A stretch of 64,000 bases of DNA from Actinomyces sp. AC-20-1 (GCF_023369555.1 NZ_JACJVC010000010.1:1-64000), one strand, 5' to 3'. Numbered from the stretch's first letter, positions 24,761 to 34,088 are shown. Made by a program: numbers and translations. Notes: generated from the sequence alone by a model not told the origin.

Positions 24761-26347
24761 GTGTCCCTGCCCATGCACAATGACCGTCCCCTCGCCGCCC
24801 CCGTGGTGTCACGACGCACGGTGCTCGAGCTCGCCGGGGTCTGCTCGGTGGCGGCAGCGGGCGCCGGCGCCACCGCCTACGCGGCGCCGGCGTCGCAGCG
24901 CGCCGTGTTCCACATGACCCCGCCACGGGGATGGCTCTGCGACCCCCAGCGTCCGATCCAGTACCGCGGACGCACATGGCTGTACTACCTCCACTCCGAC
25001 ACCAACTACGGCGACGGCGGCTGGGACGTCGCGACGACGACGGACCTCGTCCACTTCTGCGACAACTCGGTGGCGATCCCCCTGCAGCCCGGGTTCCCGG
25101 TGTGGACAGGGTCGGCCGTCGTCGACGAGCGGAACACCGCGGGCTTCGGGGCGGGCGCCGTCGTCGTGCTTGCCACCCAGCCGACCGGGGGCGTGCGCCG
25201 CAAGCAGGAGCAGTACCTGTACTGGTCCCACGACGGCCGCACCTTCACCCGCCACGACGCGCCGGTCATCGTCAACCTCGACGGCGACGCCGCGCAGTCG
25301 CCCGAGGAGATCGAGAACGCCGAGTGGTTCCGCGATCCCAAGGTCGTGTGGGACGAGGACCGGTCCCAGTGGGTCTGCGTCATCGGACGCCGCAAGTACG
25401 CCTCGATCTACACCTCGACCGATCTGCGCTCCTGGCGGTGGAGCTCCAACTTCGACTACCTCGACGGCACCGTCGCCGACCTCGGCGGGATGGAGTGCCC
25501 CGACATCTTCCGCATGACCGCCGACGACGGCACGCGGCACTGGGTCCTGGCGGCCAGCATGGACGCCTACGGCGCGGGCCTGCCCATGACCTACGCGTAC
25601 TGGGTCGGCGACTGGGACGGCACCCGCTTCACGACGGCGACGCGCAACCCGCAGTGGCTCGACTGGGGGTGGGACTGGTACGCGGCCGTCACCTGGCCCG
25701 ACCCCGCGGACCCCGAGCGCAGGAGGCTCGCGCTGGGGTGGATGAACAACTGGAAGTACGCGGCGCGCGACGTGCCGACCGACACGAGCGACGGGTACAA
25801 CGGGCAGAACTCCGTGGTGCGGTCGCTGACCCTCGCACGACAGCCCGGAGGCTGGTACACGCTGCTGAGCGCACCTGCCGCGGCCCTCGACGAGGCCGCC
25901 TTCGGTGGTGCGGTGCGCATCGCGGACCAGGACGTCACCGGCAGGATCGCGCTGCCGCGCACCGGTCGCGCGTACTCGCTCGAGCTCGACATCGACTGGG
26001 ACGAGGCGACGAATGTCGGGGTGGCGGTCGGCAGCAACGCCGACGACTCCCGGCACACGAATGTCGGCGTGTTCAACGGGCGGGTGTACGTGGACCGCGG
26101 TCCCAGCGACATCCCGGAGTGCTCCTTCCTGCCCTACCGCCAGGCCGAGGCTCCGATCGACCCGGCGGCCAGGCACGTGCGGCTGAGGATCCTGGTCGAC
26201 CGTCAGAGCGTGGAGGTCTTCGTCAACGCGGGCTTCACCGTGCTGTCGCAGCAGGTGTACTTCCGTCAGGGCGATGAGCACGTGCGCCTGTACGCGTACG
26301 GGGGCACCGCACGATTCAGCAACATCGTGTGGAAGGACCCCAGGTGA
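24761..26347 (+). CDS. Exported GH32-family glycosidase (levanase/inulinase-like)
   Basis: A 528-residue enzyme. The N-terminus has a twin-arginine signal (SRRTVLEL then a hydrophobic, Ala-rich segment) with likely cleavage after AYAAP near 43, so it acts outside the cell as a folded protein. The propeller shows FHMTPPRGWLCDPQRPI with candidate nucleophile Asp61 (variant of WMNDPNG), WFRDPKVVWD near 189 and GGMECPDIF near 243 with the acid/base Glu. A C-terminal beta-sandwich ends in VEVFVNAGFTVLSQQ. It likely attacks beta-fructan such as levan or inulin outside, supplying oligosaccharides to the two importers. GTG start with AAGGAGAG upstream. Confidence 0.87.
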   Translation: MSLPMHNDRPLAAPVVSRRTVLELAGVCSVAAAGAGATAYAAPASQRAVFHMTPPRGWLCDPQRPIQYRGRTWLYYLHSDTNYGDGGWDVATTTDLVHFCDNSVAIPLQPGFPVWTGSAVVDERNTAGFGAGAVVVLATQPTGGVRRKQEQYLYWSHDGRTFTRHDAPVIVNLDGDAAQSPEEIENAEWFRDPKVVWDEDRSQWVCVIGRRKYASIYTSTDLRSWRWSSNFDYLDGTVADLGGMECPDIFRMTADDGTRHWVLAASMDAYGAGLPMTYAYWVGDWDGTRFTTATRNPQWLDWGWDWYAAVTWPDPADPERRRLALGWMNNWKYAARDVPTDTSDGYNGQNSVVRSLTLARQPGGWYTLLSAPAAALDEAAFGGAVRIADQDVTGRIALPRTGRAYSLELDIDWDEATNVGVAVGSNADDSRHTNVGVFNGRVYVDRGPSDIPECSFLPYRQAEAPIDPAARHVRLRILVDRQSVEVFVNAGFTVLSQQVYFRQGDEHVRLYAYGGTARFSNIVWKDPR

Positions 26348-26381
26348 CGCCCGCGCTCGCGGGCGAGCACCTCGGGTGACA

Positions 26382-26417
26382 CGGGCGGGTCCGACAGGTC
26401 GGTGTCGGACCCGCTCG
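26382..26417 (+). terminator. Terminator hairpin after the fructan locus
   Basis: GCGGGTCCGACA and TGTCGGACCCGC form a 12-bp perfect stem around GGTCGG, extended by about three more pairs including one wobble. It lies 35 nt after the exported GH32 stop. Confidence 0.75.
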
Positions 26418-26642
26418 CACGTGTGAGGGGGCGGACGGGTGCGCCACACCCCTATTGGTAAGGCAAACCTGCATAAGTCGACCTTCTCATTGGTAAGCGT
26501 GCTGGACACCACGTCACTTCCCGGGGCGGATTCCGCCTGGTGTGAATATCGGCAGGCTCTTCTTGGCTAAAGTGGGATTCGCTAAGGGACGTCCGCAACC
26601 GGCCGTCCCGCCACCGCAGCACGACACCAGGGAGGAGCGGCC
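26418..26642. other. Non-coding regulatory region of the suf operon
   Basis: About 225 nt with no gene, clearly more A+T-rich than its surroundings. It holds the iron-box-like site at 26454, a 9-bp direct repeat ATTGGTAAG at 26454-26462 and 26489-26497 (35 bp apart), and TTGGCTAAAG near 26563 that may belong to the promoter. The exact -35 and -10 cannot be assigned with confidence. Confidence 0.6.
26454..26472. promoter_or_regulatory. DtxR/IdeR-like iron box upstream of sufR
   Basis: ATTGGTAAGGCAAACCTGC matches the 19-bp DtxR consensus TTAGGTTAGGCTAACCTAA at 13 positions, including GGT, the central AGGC and AACCT. It lies 171 nt before the sufR ATG. Iron-dependent control of suf by a DtxR-family repressor is an inference from this match. 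Confidence 0.5.
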
Positions 26643-27380
26643 ATGAGGCAGACCGACGACGAGTCCACCCGGGCCAAGGTCCTCGACCTCATCGTCGAGA
26701 AGGGGCCGGTCTCCGCCGCCCAGCTCGCCAAGGTCCTCTCCCTCACGCCCGCTGCCGTGCGCCGGCACATCACCGCCCTCGAGGAGACCGGCGACATCCA
26801 GGTCCGCGCCCCCGCCGCCCTCGGCAAGCGCGGCCGCGGCCGGCCCGCACGCCACTACGTCGCCACCCCGGGCGCCCACGCCTCCTTCGCCGAGGGCTAC
26901 TCCGACATCGCCAACCGCGCCCTGTCCTACCTCGAGCAGGTCGCCGGGGAGAAGGCCGTCGACTCCTTCGCCGCCGTGCGCGGACGCGACCTCGAGCGCC
27001 GCTACATGCCCGTCGTCGAGGCCGCGGGCAAGGACCCCTCCGACCGCGCCAAGGCGCTGGCCGACGCCCTCACCCTCGACGGCTACGCCGCCTCCATCCG
27101 CGACGTCGGCGACGGCTCCTTCGCCGTCCAGCTCTGCCAGGGACACTGCCCCGTGCGAGAGGTCGCCGGCCAGTTCACCGCCCTGTGCGACGCCGAGACC
27201 CAGGCCTTCGCCCGCCTGCTCGGCGTGCCCGTCCAGCGCCTGGCCACCCTCGCCGGCGGCGCGCACGTGTGCACCACCCACGTCCCCATCGCCATGCCCG
27301 CACTGCGCAAGCGCGCCGTGAGGGCAGCCGCATCTGACACGCGGGGCCACCGGCCCCAGCGAACGGAAGGAACCCGATGA
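26643..27380 (+). CDS. sufR: SufR-type iron-sulfur sensing repressor
   Basis: A 245-residue winged-helix regulator. The N-terminal helix-turn-helix is [20 protein letters not shown] near 23-42, followed by a basic wing [13 protein letters not shown]. Four cysteines in the C-terminal half (C165, C169, C182, C210; LCQGHCP, LCDAE, HVCTTH) are suited to bind an Fe-S cluster, as in SufR of cyanobacteria and Rv1460 of M. tuberculosis, which repress suf when holding cluster. It is first gene of the operon and its stop overlaps the sufB ATG by 4 nt. GGGAGGAGC precedes the start. Confidence 0.9.
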   Translation: MRQTDDESTRAKVLDLIVEKGPVSAAQLAKVLSLTPAAVRRHITALEETGDIQVRAPAALGKRGRGRPARHYVATPGAHASFAEGYSDIANRALSYLEQVAGEKAVDSFAAVRGRDLERRYMPVVEAAGKDPSDRAKALADALTLDGYAASIRDVGDGSFAVQLCQGHCPVREVAGQFTALCDAETQAFARLLGVPVQRLATLAGGAHVCTTHVPIAMPALRKRAVRAAASDTRGHRPQRTEGTR

Positions 27381-28816
27381 CCGCACCCACGACCGACAAG
27401 CCGCGTCCCACTGACGACGAGATCATCGACTCGATCTCGACGCAGTACGACTTCGGCTGGCACGACTCCGACGAGGCCGGCGCCAACGCCAGGCGCGGGC
27501 TCGACGAGCAGGTTGTGAGGGAGATCTCCGCCATCAAGGGTGAGCCCGAGTGGATGCTCGCCAAGCGCCTCAAGGCCTACGAGATCTTCGAGCGCAAGCC
27601 CATGCCCACCTGGGGCGTGGACCTGTCCGACCTCGACATGGACTCGGTCAAGTACTACGTGCGCGCCACGGACCGCCCCGCCACCTCCTGGGACGACCTG
27701 CCCGAGGACATCAAGAACACCTACGACCGCATCGGCATCCCCGAGGCCGAGCGCGAGCGCCTGGTCGCAGGCGTCGCCGCCCAGTACGAGTCCGAGGTCG
27801 TCTACCACCAGATCCGCGAGGACCTGGAGAAGCAGGGCGTCATCTTCGTCGACACCGACACCGCGGTGAAGGAGTACCCCGAGCTCGTCCAGGAGTACTT
27901 CGGCACCGTCATCCCCGCCGGCGACAACAAGTTCGCCGCCCTCAACACGGCCGTGTGGTCCGGCGGCTCCTTCATCTACGTCCCCAAGGGCGTCCACGTC
28001 GAGATCCCGCTGCAGGCCTACTTCCGCATCAACACGGAGAACATGGGCCAGTTCGAGCGCACCCTCATCATCGCCGACGAGGACTCCTACGTGCACTACG
28101 TCGAGGGCTGCACCGCGCCGATCTACTCCACGGACTCCCTGCACTCGGCCATCGTCGAGATCATCGTCAAGAAGAACGCCCGCGTGCGCTACACGACGAT
28201 CCAGAACTGGTCCACCAACGTGTGGAACCTCGTCACCCAGCGCGCCACCTGCGCCGAGGGCGCCACCATGGAGTGGATCGACGGCAACATGGGCTCCAAG
28301 CGCAACATGAAGTACCCGGCCGTCTACCTCATGGGACCCCACTCGCGCGGCGAGGCCCTGTCCATCGCCTTCGCCGGCGCCGGCCAGCACCAGGACACCG
28401 GAGCCAAGATGGTCCACATGGCCCCCCACACCTCGAGCCACATCGTCTCGAAGTCCGTGGCCCGCCACGGAGGGCGCTCCGGCTACCGCGGCCTCGTCCA
28501 GGTGATGAGGAACGCCCGCCACTCCAAGTCCAACGTCCTGTGCGACGCCCTGCTCGTGGACGAGATCTCCCGCTCCGACACCTACCCCTACGTCGACGTG
28601 CGCACCGACGACGTCGAGATGGGCCACGAGGCCACCGTGTCGAAGGTGAGCGCGGACCAGCTTTTCTACCTCATGCAGCGCGGGCTGACCGAGACCGAGG
28701 CCATGGCCACCATCGTGCGCGGCTTCGTCGAGCCGATCGCCCGGGAGCTGCCCATGGAGTACGCCCTCGAGCTCAACCGGCTCATCGAGCTCCAGATGGA
28801 GAACTCGGTCGGCTGA
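27377..28816 (+). CDS. sufB: Fe-S cluster scaffold protein SufB
   Basis: A 479-residue SufB. Recognisable segments are [40 protein letters not shown], and near the C-terminus [20 protein letters not shown] and [20 protein letters not shown]. SufB forms the SufBC2D complex that assembles Fe-S clusters in the cytoplasm using sulfur from SufS/SufU. Length is normal and no intein interrupts it, unlike the mycobacterial gene. It overlaps sufR by 4 nt, and sufD follows 67 nt later. Confidence 0.96.
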   Translation: MTAPTTDKPRPTDDEIIDSISTQYDFGWHDSDEAGANARRGLDEQVVREISAIKGEPEWMLAKRLKAYEIFERKPMPTWGVDLSDLDMDSVKYYVRATDRPATSWDDLPEDIKNTYDRIGIPEAERERLVAGVAAQYESEVVYHQIREDLEKQGVIFVDTDTAVKEYPELVQEYFGTVIPAGDNKFAALNTAVWSGGSFIYVPKGVHVEIPLQAYFRINTENMGQFERTLIIADEDSYVHYVEGCTAPIYSTDSLHSAIVEIIVKKNARVRYTTIQNWSTNVWNLVTQRATCAEGATMEWIDGNMGSKRNMKYPAVYLMGPHSRGEALSIAFAGAGQHQDTGAKMVHMAPHTSSHIVSKSVARHGGRSGYRGLVQVMRNARHSKSNVLCDALLVDEISRSDTYPYVDVRTDDVEMGHEATVSKVSADQLFYLMQRGLTETEAMATIVRGFVEPIARELPMEYALELNRLIELQMENSVG

Positions 28817-28883
28817 CGCCACCGGCCCTCCCACAGTCTCACCCCACCGACCTGCCAGCCACCCTGGCCAAGGAGCACACTCC

Positions 28884-30122
28884 ATGCCACTGTCCACCGA
28901 CCACTCCCGGGCGGCCCTCGACGGAGCCCACTCCCACGGCGCCCCGCAGGCCCGCTACGTCTCCTCCCGGGCTGAGCGCCCCACCTCCTTCGACCCGGCC
29001 GAGATCCCGGTCCCGCGCGGGCGCGAGGAGGAGTGGCGCTTCACCCCCATGCGGCGCTTCAGGCCCCTGTTCGACCTCGAGGCCGTCACCGCCGGCACCA
29101 CCACCGGCTCCGTGAGCGTCGACGTCGATGCCCCCGTCGGCGTCACCGTCGAGCAGGTCGCCCGCGACGACGCCCGGCTGGGCACCGTCGGGGCCCCCTC
29201 CGACCGCGCCGGCGTCGTCGCCTGGGCCGCCTTCCAGACGGCGACCTGCGTCAGCCTCGACGAGGGTGCCGAGCTCGAGCGCGCCGTGCGCGTGACCACC
29301 ACCGGCCACGAGGAGCCCGGTGACGAGGGCCTGGCCCGCCCCGCCGCCTCCCACCTGCTCGTCAGCGCCCGCAAGGGCTCGCGCGGCACCGTCGTGCTGT
29401 CCCACACCGGCACCGCCGCCCTGACCCAGACCGTCGAGGTCGTCGTCGAGCCCACGGCCGAGCTCACCCTCGTGACCGTGCAGGACTGGCAGGACGACGC
29501 CGTCCACGCCTCCAACCACCGCGTGCGCGTCCACGGCGGCGGCAGCCTCAAGCACGTCGTCGTCTCCCTGGGCGGCGACGTGCGCATCAGCTCTGACCTC
29601 GGCTTCTCCGGCGAGGGCGGGCGCATCGAGGCCTTCGGCGTCTACTTCACCGACGCCGGCCAGCACCAGGAGCACCGCCCCTACGTCGCCCACACCGAGC
29701 CCCACTGCTACTCGCGCGTGACCTACAAGGGCGCCCTCCAGGGGGACAACGCCCACGCCGTGTGGGTCGGCGACTGCCTCATCGGCGCCGCCGCCCGGGG
29801 GACGGACACCTACGAGCTCAACCGCAACCTCGTCCTCACCGAGGGCGCGAAGGCCGACTCCATCCCCAACCTCGAGATCGAGAACGGCCAGATCGAGGGG
29901 GCCGGCCACGCCAGCGCCACCGGCCGCTTCGACGACGAGCAGCTGTTCTACCTGTGCGCCCGCGGCATCCCCGAGGTCGAGGCCCGCCGCCTCGTCGTCC
30001 TGGGCTTCTTCAACGAGATCGTCACCGAGATCGGCGTGCCCGAGGTCGAGGAGACCCTCATGGCCGCCATCGAGAAGGAGCTCGAGCTCTCCGGCCTCAT
30101 CGAGGCCCGTGAGCAGGCCTGA
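28884..30122 (+). CDS. sufD: Fe-S cluster assembly protein SufD
   Basis: A 412-residue SufD, paralogue of SufB. The N-terminal segment EIPVPRGREEEWRFTPMRRF and the C-terminal GHASATGRFDDEQLFYLCAR are typical. It completes the SufBC2D scaffold and is linked to iron entry. AAGGAG precedes the ATG by 8 nt. sufC follows 42 nt downstream. Confidence 0.95.
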   Translation: MPLSTDHSRAALDGAHSHGAPQARYVSSRAERPTSFDPAEIPVPRGREEEWRFTPMRRFRPLFDLEAVTAGTTTGSVSVDVDAPVGVTVEQVARDDARLGTVGAPSDRAGVVAWAAFQTATCVSLDEGAELERAVRVTTTGHEEPGDEGLARPAASHLLVSARKGSRGTVVLSHTGTAALTQTVEVVVEPTAELTLVTVQDWQDDAVHASNHRVRVHGGGSLKHVVVSLGGDVRISSDLGFSGEGGRIEAFGVYFTDAGQHQEHRPYVAHTEPHCYSRVTYKGALQGDNAHAVWVGDCLIGAAARGTDTYELNRNLVLTEGAKADSIPNLEIENGQIEGAGHASATGRFDDEQLFYLCARGIPEVEARRLVVLGFFNEIVTEIGVPEVEETLMAAIEKELELSGLIEAREQA

Positions 30123-30164
30123 GCCCGCCCCACCAGACGTCACCCTTAGCACCGAAAGCGAACA

Positions 30165-30914
30165 ATGAGCACCCTCGAGATCAAGAACCTCCACGTCCAG
30201 GTCGCCACCAACGACGGCCCCAAGCCGATCCTCAAGGGCGTGGACCTCACCGTCGACTCCCGTGAGGTCCACGCCATCATGGGCCCCAACGGCTCCGGCA
30301 AGTCCACCCTGGCCTACTCCATCGCCGGCCACCCCGACTACGAGGTCACCGACGGCCAGGTCCTGCTCGACGGCGTCGACCTGCTCGAGATGAGCGTCGA
30401 CGAGCGCGCCCGCGCCGGCCTCTTCCTCGCCATGCAGTACCCCGTCGAGGTCCCGGGCGTCACCGTCTCCAGCTTCCTGCGCACCGCCAAGACGGCCATC
30501 GACGGCCAGGCCCCCAAGGTCCGCTCCTGGGTCGGCGAGGTCAAGGGCGCCATGGAGCGCCTGCGCATGGACGAGTCCTTCTCCCAGCGCGACGTCAACG
30601 CCGGCTTCTCCGGCGGTGAGAAGAAGCGCTTCGAGATCCTCCAGATGGAGCTGCTGGCACCCCGCTTCGCCGTGCTGGACGAGACCGACTCGGGTCTCGA
30701 CGTCGACGCCCTGCGCATCGTCGCCGAGGGTGTCAACCGCCTGCACGAGGCCTCCGACGCCGGCTTCCTCCTCATCACCCACTACACGCGCATCCTGCGC
30801 TACATCAAGCCCAGCCACGTGCACGTCTTCGTTGACGGCCGTGTCGCCGAGCAGGGCGGCCCCGAGCTCGCCGACCGCCTGGAGGAGGAGGGCTACGACC
30901 GCTTCCTCAAGTGA
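30165..30914 (+). CDS. sufC: Fe-S assembly ATPase SufC
   Basis: A 249-residue ABC-type ATPase. Walker A GPNGSGKST lies near residues 40-48, the signature FSGGEKKRFEI near 147, and Walker B FAVLDETDSGLD near 166. It drives conformational change of the SufBD scaffold and is soluble, not a transporter. The order sufB-D-C-S-U is the usual actinobacterial arrangement. A 130-nt gap with GC hairpins separates it from sufS. Confidence 0.96.
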   Translation: MSTLEIKNLHVQVATNDGPKPILKGVDLTVDSREVHAIMGPNGSGKSTLAYSIAGHPDYEVTDGQVLLDGVDLLEMSVDERARAGLFLAMQYPVEVPGVTVSSFLRTAKTAIDGQAPKVRSWVGEVKGAMERLRMDESFSQRDVNAGFSGGEKKRFEILQMELLAPRFAVLDETDSGLDVDALRIVAEGVNRLHEASDAGFLLITHYTRILRYIKPSHVHVFVDGRVAEQGGPELADRLEEEGYDRFLK

Positions 30915-30982
30915 GGCCCGGGCCGGCAGACGACCGTCCTCCCGGCCCGGTCCCACCCGAGCCAGCCCGCCAGGCCCTCCCC

Positions 30983-31008
30983 GTGCGGGGCCGCCACCGG
31001 CCCCGCAC
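30983..31008 (+). other. Intercistronic hairpin between sufC and sufS
   Basis: GTGCGGGGCC and GGCCCCGCAC form a perfect 10-bp stem with a GCCACC loop, about 70 nt after the sufC stop. A weaker GGGCCGG/CCGGCCC pair lies just upstream (30920-30948). These may partly terminate or process the suf message. Confidence 0.55.
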
Positions 31009-31044
31009 ACCCTCGGCCCCACCACCAGTGAAGGCACCACGCCC

Positions 31045-32385
31045 ATGAGCCAGCAGAGCGCAGCCCAGCCCCTCACCGAGGACGAGGTCGCCGCCGTGCG
31101 CGCCGACTTCCCCTACCTCGACCGCCCCGCGCGCGGTGGGCTCGAGCTCGCCTACCTCGACTGGGGCGCCACCAGCCAGAAGCCGGCCTGCGTCATCGAG
31201 CGCGAGGCCGAGTTCTACCGGATGAGCAACGGGGCCGCGGGCCGCTCCACCTACCAGATCGCCGACGAGGCGACGGCCGCCTGGGACGACGCCCACGAGG
31301 ACGTCGCCGCCCTCGTGGGAGCGCGTGCGAGCCAGGTCGTCTTCACCAAGAACGCCACCGAGGCCGTCAACCTCGTGGCACTGGCCATCGGCCACGCCAG
31401 CGCGGGGCGCCCCGCCGCCCGCGGAGGCGCCGGCGCCGGTGACGGGGACCCCTCGCGCCGCCTGGTCCTGGCCGAGGGCGACGAGGTGCTCGTCTCCCGC
31501 GCTGAGCACCACGCCAACCTCGTGCCCTGGCAGGAGCTGTGCGCGCGCACCGGCGCGCGCCTGCGCTGGCTCGACCTCACCGAGGACGGCCGCGTCGACG
31601 CCGGCGCCGAGGCGGTGGCCCGCGTGGTCACCGAGCGCACCCGCGTCATCGCCCTCACCCACGCCTCCAACGTCACCGGCGCGCTCACCCCGCTGGGGGC
31701 CGTCCTCGCGGCCGCGCGCGCCGTCGGCGCCCTCGTCCTGCTCGACACCTGCCAGTCCGGCGCGCACGTCCCCCTCGACTTCGCCGCGCTGGCCGCTGCC
31801 GGGGTCGACGCCATGGTCCTGTCCAGCCACAAGATGCTGGGCCCCACCGGCATCGGCGCCCTCGTGGCCACTGAGGAGCTGATCGAGGCCATGCCCCCGG
31901 TCCTCACCGGAGGCTCCATGATCGAGGTCGTCACCATGGAGTCCTCCACCTACATGCCCGGCCCCGCCCGCTTCGAGGCCGGCTCCCAGCCCCTGGCCCA
32001 GGCCGCCGGCTGGGCCACCGCCGCCGGCTACCTCGCCTCGCTGGGGCTGGACCGCCTGCACGCGGGGGAGAGGGTGCTCACGCAGCGGGCCCTGGACGGG
32101 CTCTCCATCGTGGAGGGGGTGCGGGTCCTGGGCCCCACGGCCACCACCGACCGGCTGGGCGTCATTGCCTTCAGCGTCGAGGGCGTCCACCCGCACGACG
32201 TCGGGCAGGTGCTCGACGCCGCCGGCGTGGCCGTGCGCACCGGGCACCACTGCGCCCAGCCGATCCACGCCGCCTTCGGGGTCCACTCCTCCTCGCGCGT
32301 ATCCTTCGGCCCGACGACGACCCCCCAGGAGGTTGACCGCTTCCTGCGGGCCGTCGACTCCGTCCGCCCCTACTTCGGAAGGTGA
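31045..32385 (+). CDS. sufS: Cysteine desulfurase SufS
   Basis: A 446-residue class V aminotransferase-fold desulfurase that removes sulfur from cysteine using PLP. The PLP-binding Lys is in LSSHKMLGPTGIGA near 263, and the catalytic Cys is in RTGHHCAQPIH near 403. The loop around the Cys is the SufS (group II) type that hands persulfide to SufU. An insert (GRPAARGGAGAGDGDPSRR) near 128-146 is low complexity. The in-frame ORF extends upstream to 30616 inside sufC; ATG 31045 gives the family N-terminus. The stop lies 2 nt before the sufU ATG. Confidence 0.95.
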   Translation: MSQQSAAQPLTEDEVAAVRADFPYLDRPARGGLELAYLDWGATSQKPACVIEREAEFYRMSNGAAGRSTYQIADEATAAWDDAHEDVAALVGARASQVVFTKNATEAVNLVALAIGHASAGRPAARGGAGAGDGDPSRRLVLAEGDEVLVSRAEHHANLVPWQELCARTGARLRWLDLTEDGRVDAGAEAVARVVTERTRVIALTHASNVTGALTPLGAVLAAARAVGALVLLDTCQSGAHVPLDFAALAAAGVDAMVLSSHKMLGPTGIGALVATEELIEAMPPVLTGGSMIEVVTMESSTYMPGPARFEAGSQPLAQAAGWATAAGYLASLGLDRLHAGERVLTQRALDGLSIVEGVRVLGPTATTDRLGVIAFSVEGVHPHDVGQVLDAAGVAVRTGHHCAQPIHAAFGVHSSSRVSFGPTTTPQEVDRFLRAVDSVRPYFGR

Positions 32386-32387
32386 GC

Positions 32388-32855
32388 ATGAACGACCTCG
32401 ACCAGCTCTACCAGCAGGTCATCCTCGACCACTCGCGCGAGCGCCACGGCGCCGGAGCGCTCACCGACCCGCACGCCCAGTCCCACCAGGTCAACCCGAC
32501 CTGCGGGGACGAGGTCACCCTCGGTGTGCGGGTCGTGGACGGGCGCGTCGAGGCCGTCGGCTGGGAGGGCGAGGGCTGCTCCATCTCCCAGGCCTCGATC
32601 TCCATCATGCACGACCTCGTCGACGGCGCCGACCTGGCCACGGTCGCACGCCTGGAGCGGGAGTTCGACGCGCTCATGCACTCGCGCGGCAAGGGCGTGG
32701 ACGAGGCGGTCCTGGACGACCTGGAGGACGCCGCCGCCTTCGAGGGCACCTCGAAGTACCCCAACCGCGTCAAGTGCGCCCTGCTGGGCTGGATGGCCCT
32801 CAAGGACGCGCTCGCGCAGGCCGGCGCCGCCCTGCCGGAGCCCGACGGCCTGTGA
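32388..32855 (+). CDS. sufU: SufU-type zinc sulfurtransferase
   Basis: A 155-residue SufU. The zinc/sulfur ligands are C39 with D41 in NPTCGDEV, C64 in GEGCSISQAS and C130 in NRVKCALLGW. It accepts persulfide sulfur from SufS and passes it to SufBCD. GTG 32382 is also in frame; the ATG at 32388 is better spaced behind GAAGGTGA. It directly follows sufS, supporting a functional pair. Confidence 0.95.
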   Translation: MNDLDQLYQQVILDHSRERHGAGALTDPHAQSHQVNPTCGDEVTLGVRVVDGRVEAVGWEGEGCSISQASISIMHDLVDGADLATVARLEREFDALMHSRGKGVDEAVLDDLEDAAAFEGTSKYPNRVKCALLGWMALKDALAQAGAALPEPDGL

Positions 32856-32922
32856 GCGACCCTGACCCTGGGCGGCCGGCCTGCGCCATACTGTGCACAG
32901 ACCACCACCGTGAGGAGAACCC

Positions 32923-33309
32923 ATGAGCGAGACCACCGCCCCGGACCCCGCCGGGACCGACAACCCGATGGCCGCCCAGCACGTGCCCGCCGCCCCCGCT
33001 GACGTCGACGTCGCCGCGGTCGAGGAGGCCCTGCGCGACGTCATCGACCCCGAGCTCGGCATCAACGTCGTCGACCTCGGCCTGCTCTACGGAGTCAACA
33101 TCGAGCCGGACGGCACCGTCGTCCTCGACATGACGCTGACGACGGCGGCCTGCCCGCTCACGGACGTCATCGAGGAGCAGGCCTCCCAGGCCCTGGCCCT
33201 CATCGCGGACAACGTGCGCATCCAGTGGGTGTGGCTGCCGCCGTGGGGCCCGGACAAGATCACCCCCGAGGGCCGCGAGCAGCTGCGCGCCCTGGGCTTC
33301 AACGTCTGA
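32923..33309 (+). CDS. sufT: SufT-type DUF59/MIP18 Fe-S maturation protein
   Basis: A 128-residue metal-sulfur cluster biosynthetic protein. The core is EEALRDVIDPELGINVVDLG near 28-47 and TLTTAACPLTDVIEEQ near 75, where the conserved Cys in TxAAC lies. DUF59 proteins assist Fe-S delivery to certain clients. It closes the suf operon, 67 nt after sufU. CATACT at 32887-32892 may allow some independent transcription. The first 25 residues are a variable, probably disordered extension. A strong terminator follows. Confidence 0.93.
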   Translation: MSETTAPDPAGTDNPMAAQHVPAAPADVDVAAVEEALRDVIDPELGINVVDLGLLYGVNIEPDGTVVLDMTLTTAACPLTDVIEEQASQALALIADNVRIQWVWLPPWGPDKITPEGREQLRALGFNV

Positions 33310-33314
33310 GTGAC

Positions 33315-33346
33315 GCGGGGCGCCGTCCGCGGTGACGGCGCCCCGC
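33315..33346. terminator. Strong terminator hairpin after the suf operon
   Basis: GCGGGGCGCCGTC and GACGGCGCCCCGC make a perfect 13-bp stem with a CGCGGT loop, 5 nt after the sufT stop and 11 nt beyond the end of the converging pseudogene. Its symmetry would serve both strands. Confidence 0.85.
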
Positions 33347-33357
33347 TGCGCTCCGGC

Positions 33358-34088
33358 TCACAGCCCGGAGCCGGCCACCGCGAAGGTGTCGCAGGCTTGC
33401 ACCGAGCCCTGCTCCATGCCGACGGTGAACCAGCGCACGCGCTGCTCGGAGGAGCCGTGGGTCCACGAGTCCGCGTCGACCTGGCTGCCCGAGCGCTCCT
33501 GGATGTGGTCGTCACCGACCGCCTCGGCGGCGTCGAGCGCGGTGCGCACCTCCTCCCGGGTGGGCTCGACCAGGAAGGGCACCCCCGTGTCCGGGTCGAC
33601 GGTGGAGGCCGCGTAGTGCACCCACACGCCGGCGTAGCAGTCCGCCTGCAGCTCCAGGCGCACCGAGTCGCTGGTGGCTCCGGTGCCGGAGCGGTCGGCG
33701 GCGCGCATCGTGCCCAGCAGGTTCTGGATGTGGTGCCCGAACTCGTGGGCGACGATGTACTCCTGTGCCAGCGGGGTGTCAGCGGCCCCGAGCACGGACT
33801 CCATCTGGCTGAAGAAGCTCATGTCGAGGTAGACGGTGGAGTCGCCCGGGCAGTAGAAGGGCCGGGCCCGACGGCGGAGGAGGCCGTCCCGCAGGCCGAG
33901 CTGATCCGGGTGCCGTCCCACAGGTGGAAGTCGGGGGCGGCGTAGGCGGTGCCCGTCTGGGCGGCCAGCTGCTCGCCCCACACCGCGTCCAGCGACTCGG
34001 CGGTCGAGACCATTCGGCACTGGGTGTGGTCGTTGGCCGCCTGGCCGGAGGTGCACATGGGGCCTCGCGTCGGGGAGAGGGGCGGCAC
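33358..34088 (-). pseudogene. Decayed neutral zinc metallopeptidase (YpfJ/KPN_02809-type)
   Basis: Two frames are needed to read this gene. The upstream part encodes CTSGQAANDHTQCRMVSTAE through ISSACGTASSAVGP. The downstream part resumes with FYCPGDSTVYLDMSFF, keeps the zinc motif HEFGHHIQNLLG and Glu ligand region ELQADCYAGVW, and runs to the stop at 33358. The break is a 5-bp tandem duplication: GGGCC at 33859-33863 and again at 33864-33868. Removing one copy restores the family motif SSAVGPFYCP exactly. The N-terminal membrane anchor and linker (roughly 60-80 residues) are absent because the pyrD start region abuts at 34089. Hence it is both truncated and frameshifted. A sequencing error could explain the frameshift but not the missing N-terminus. 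Confidence 0.85.

Noticed and set aside
33315-33346. Hairpin after sufT as a riboswitch or attenuator
   Set aside because: It lies after the last gene between converging units and has a simple perfect stem, so a terminator is enough.
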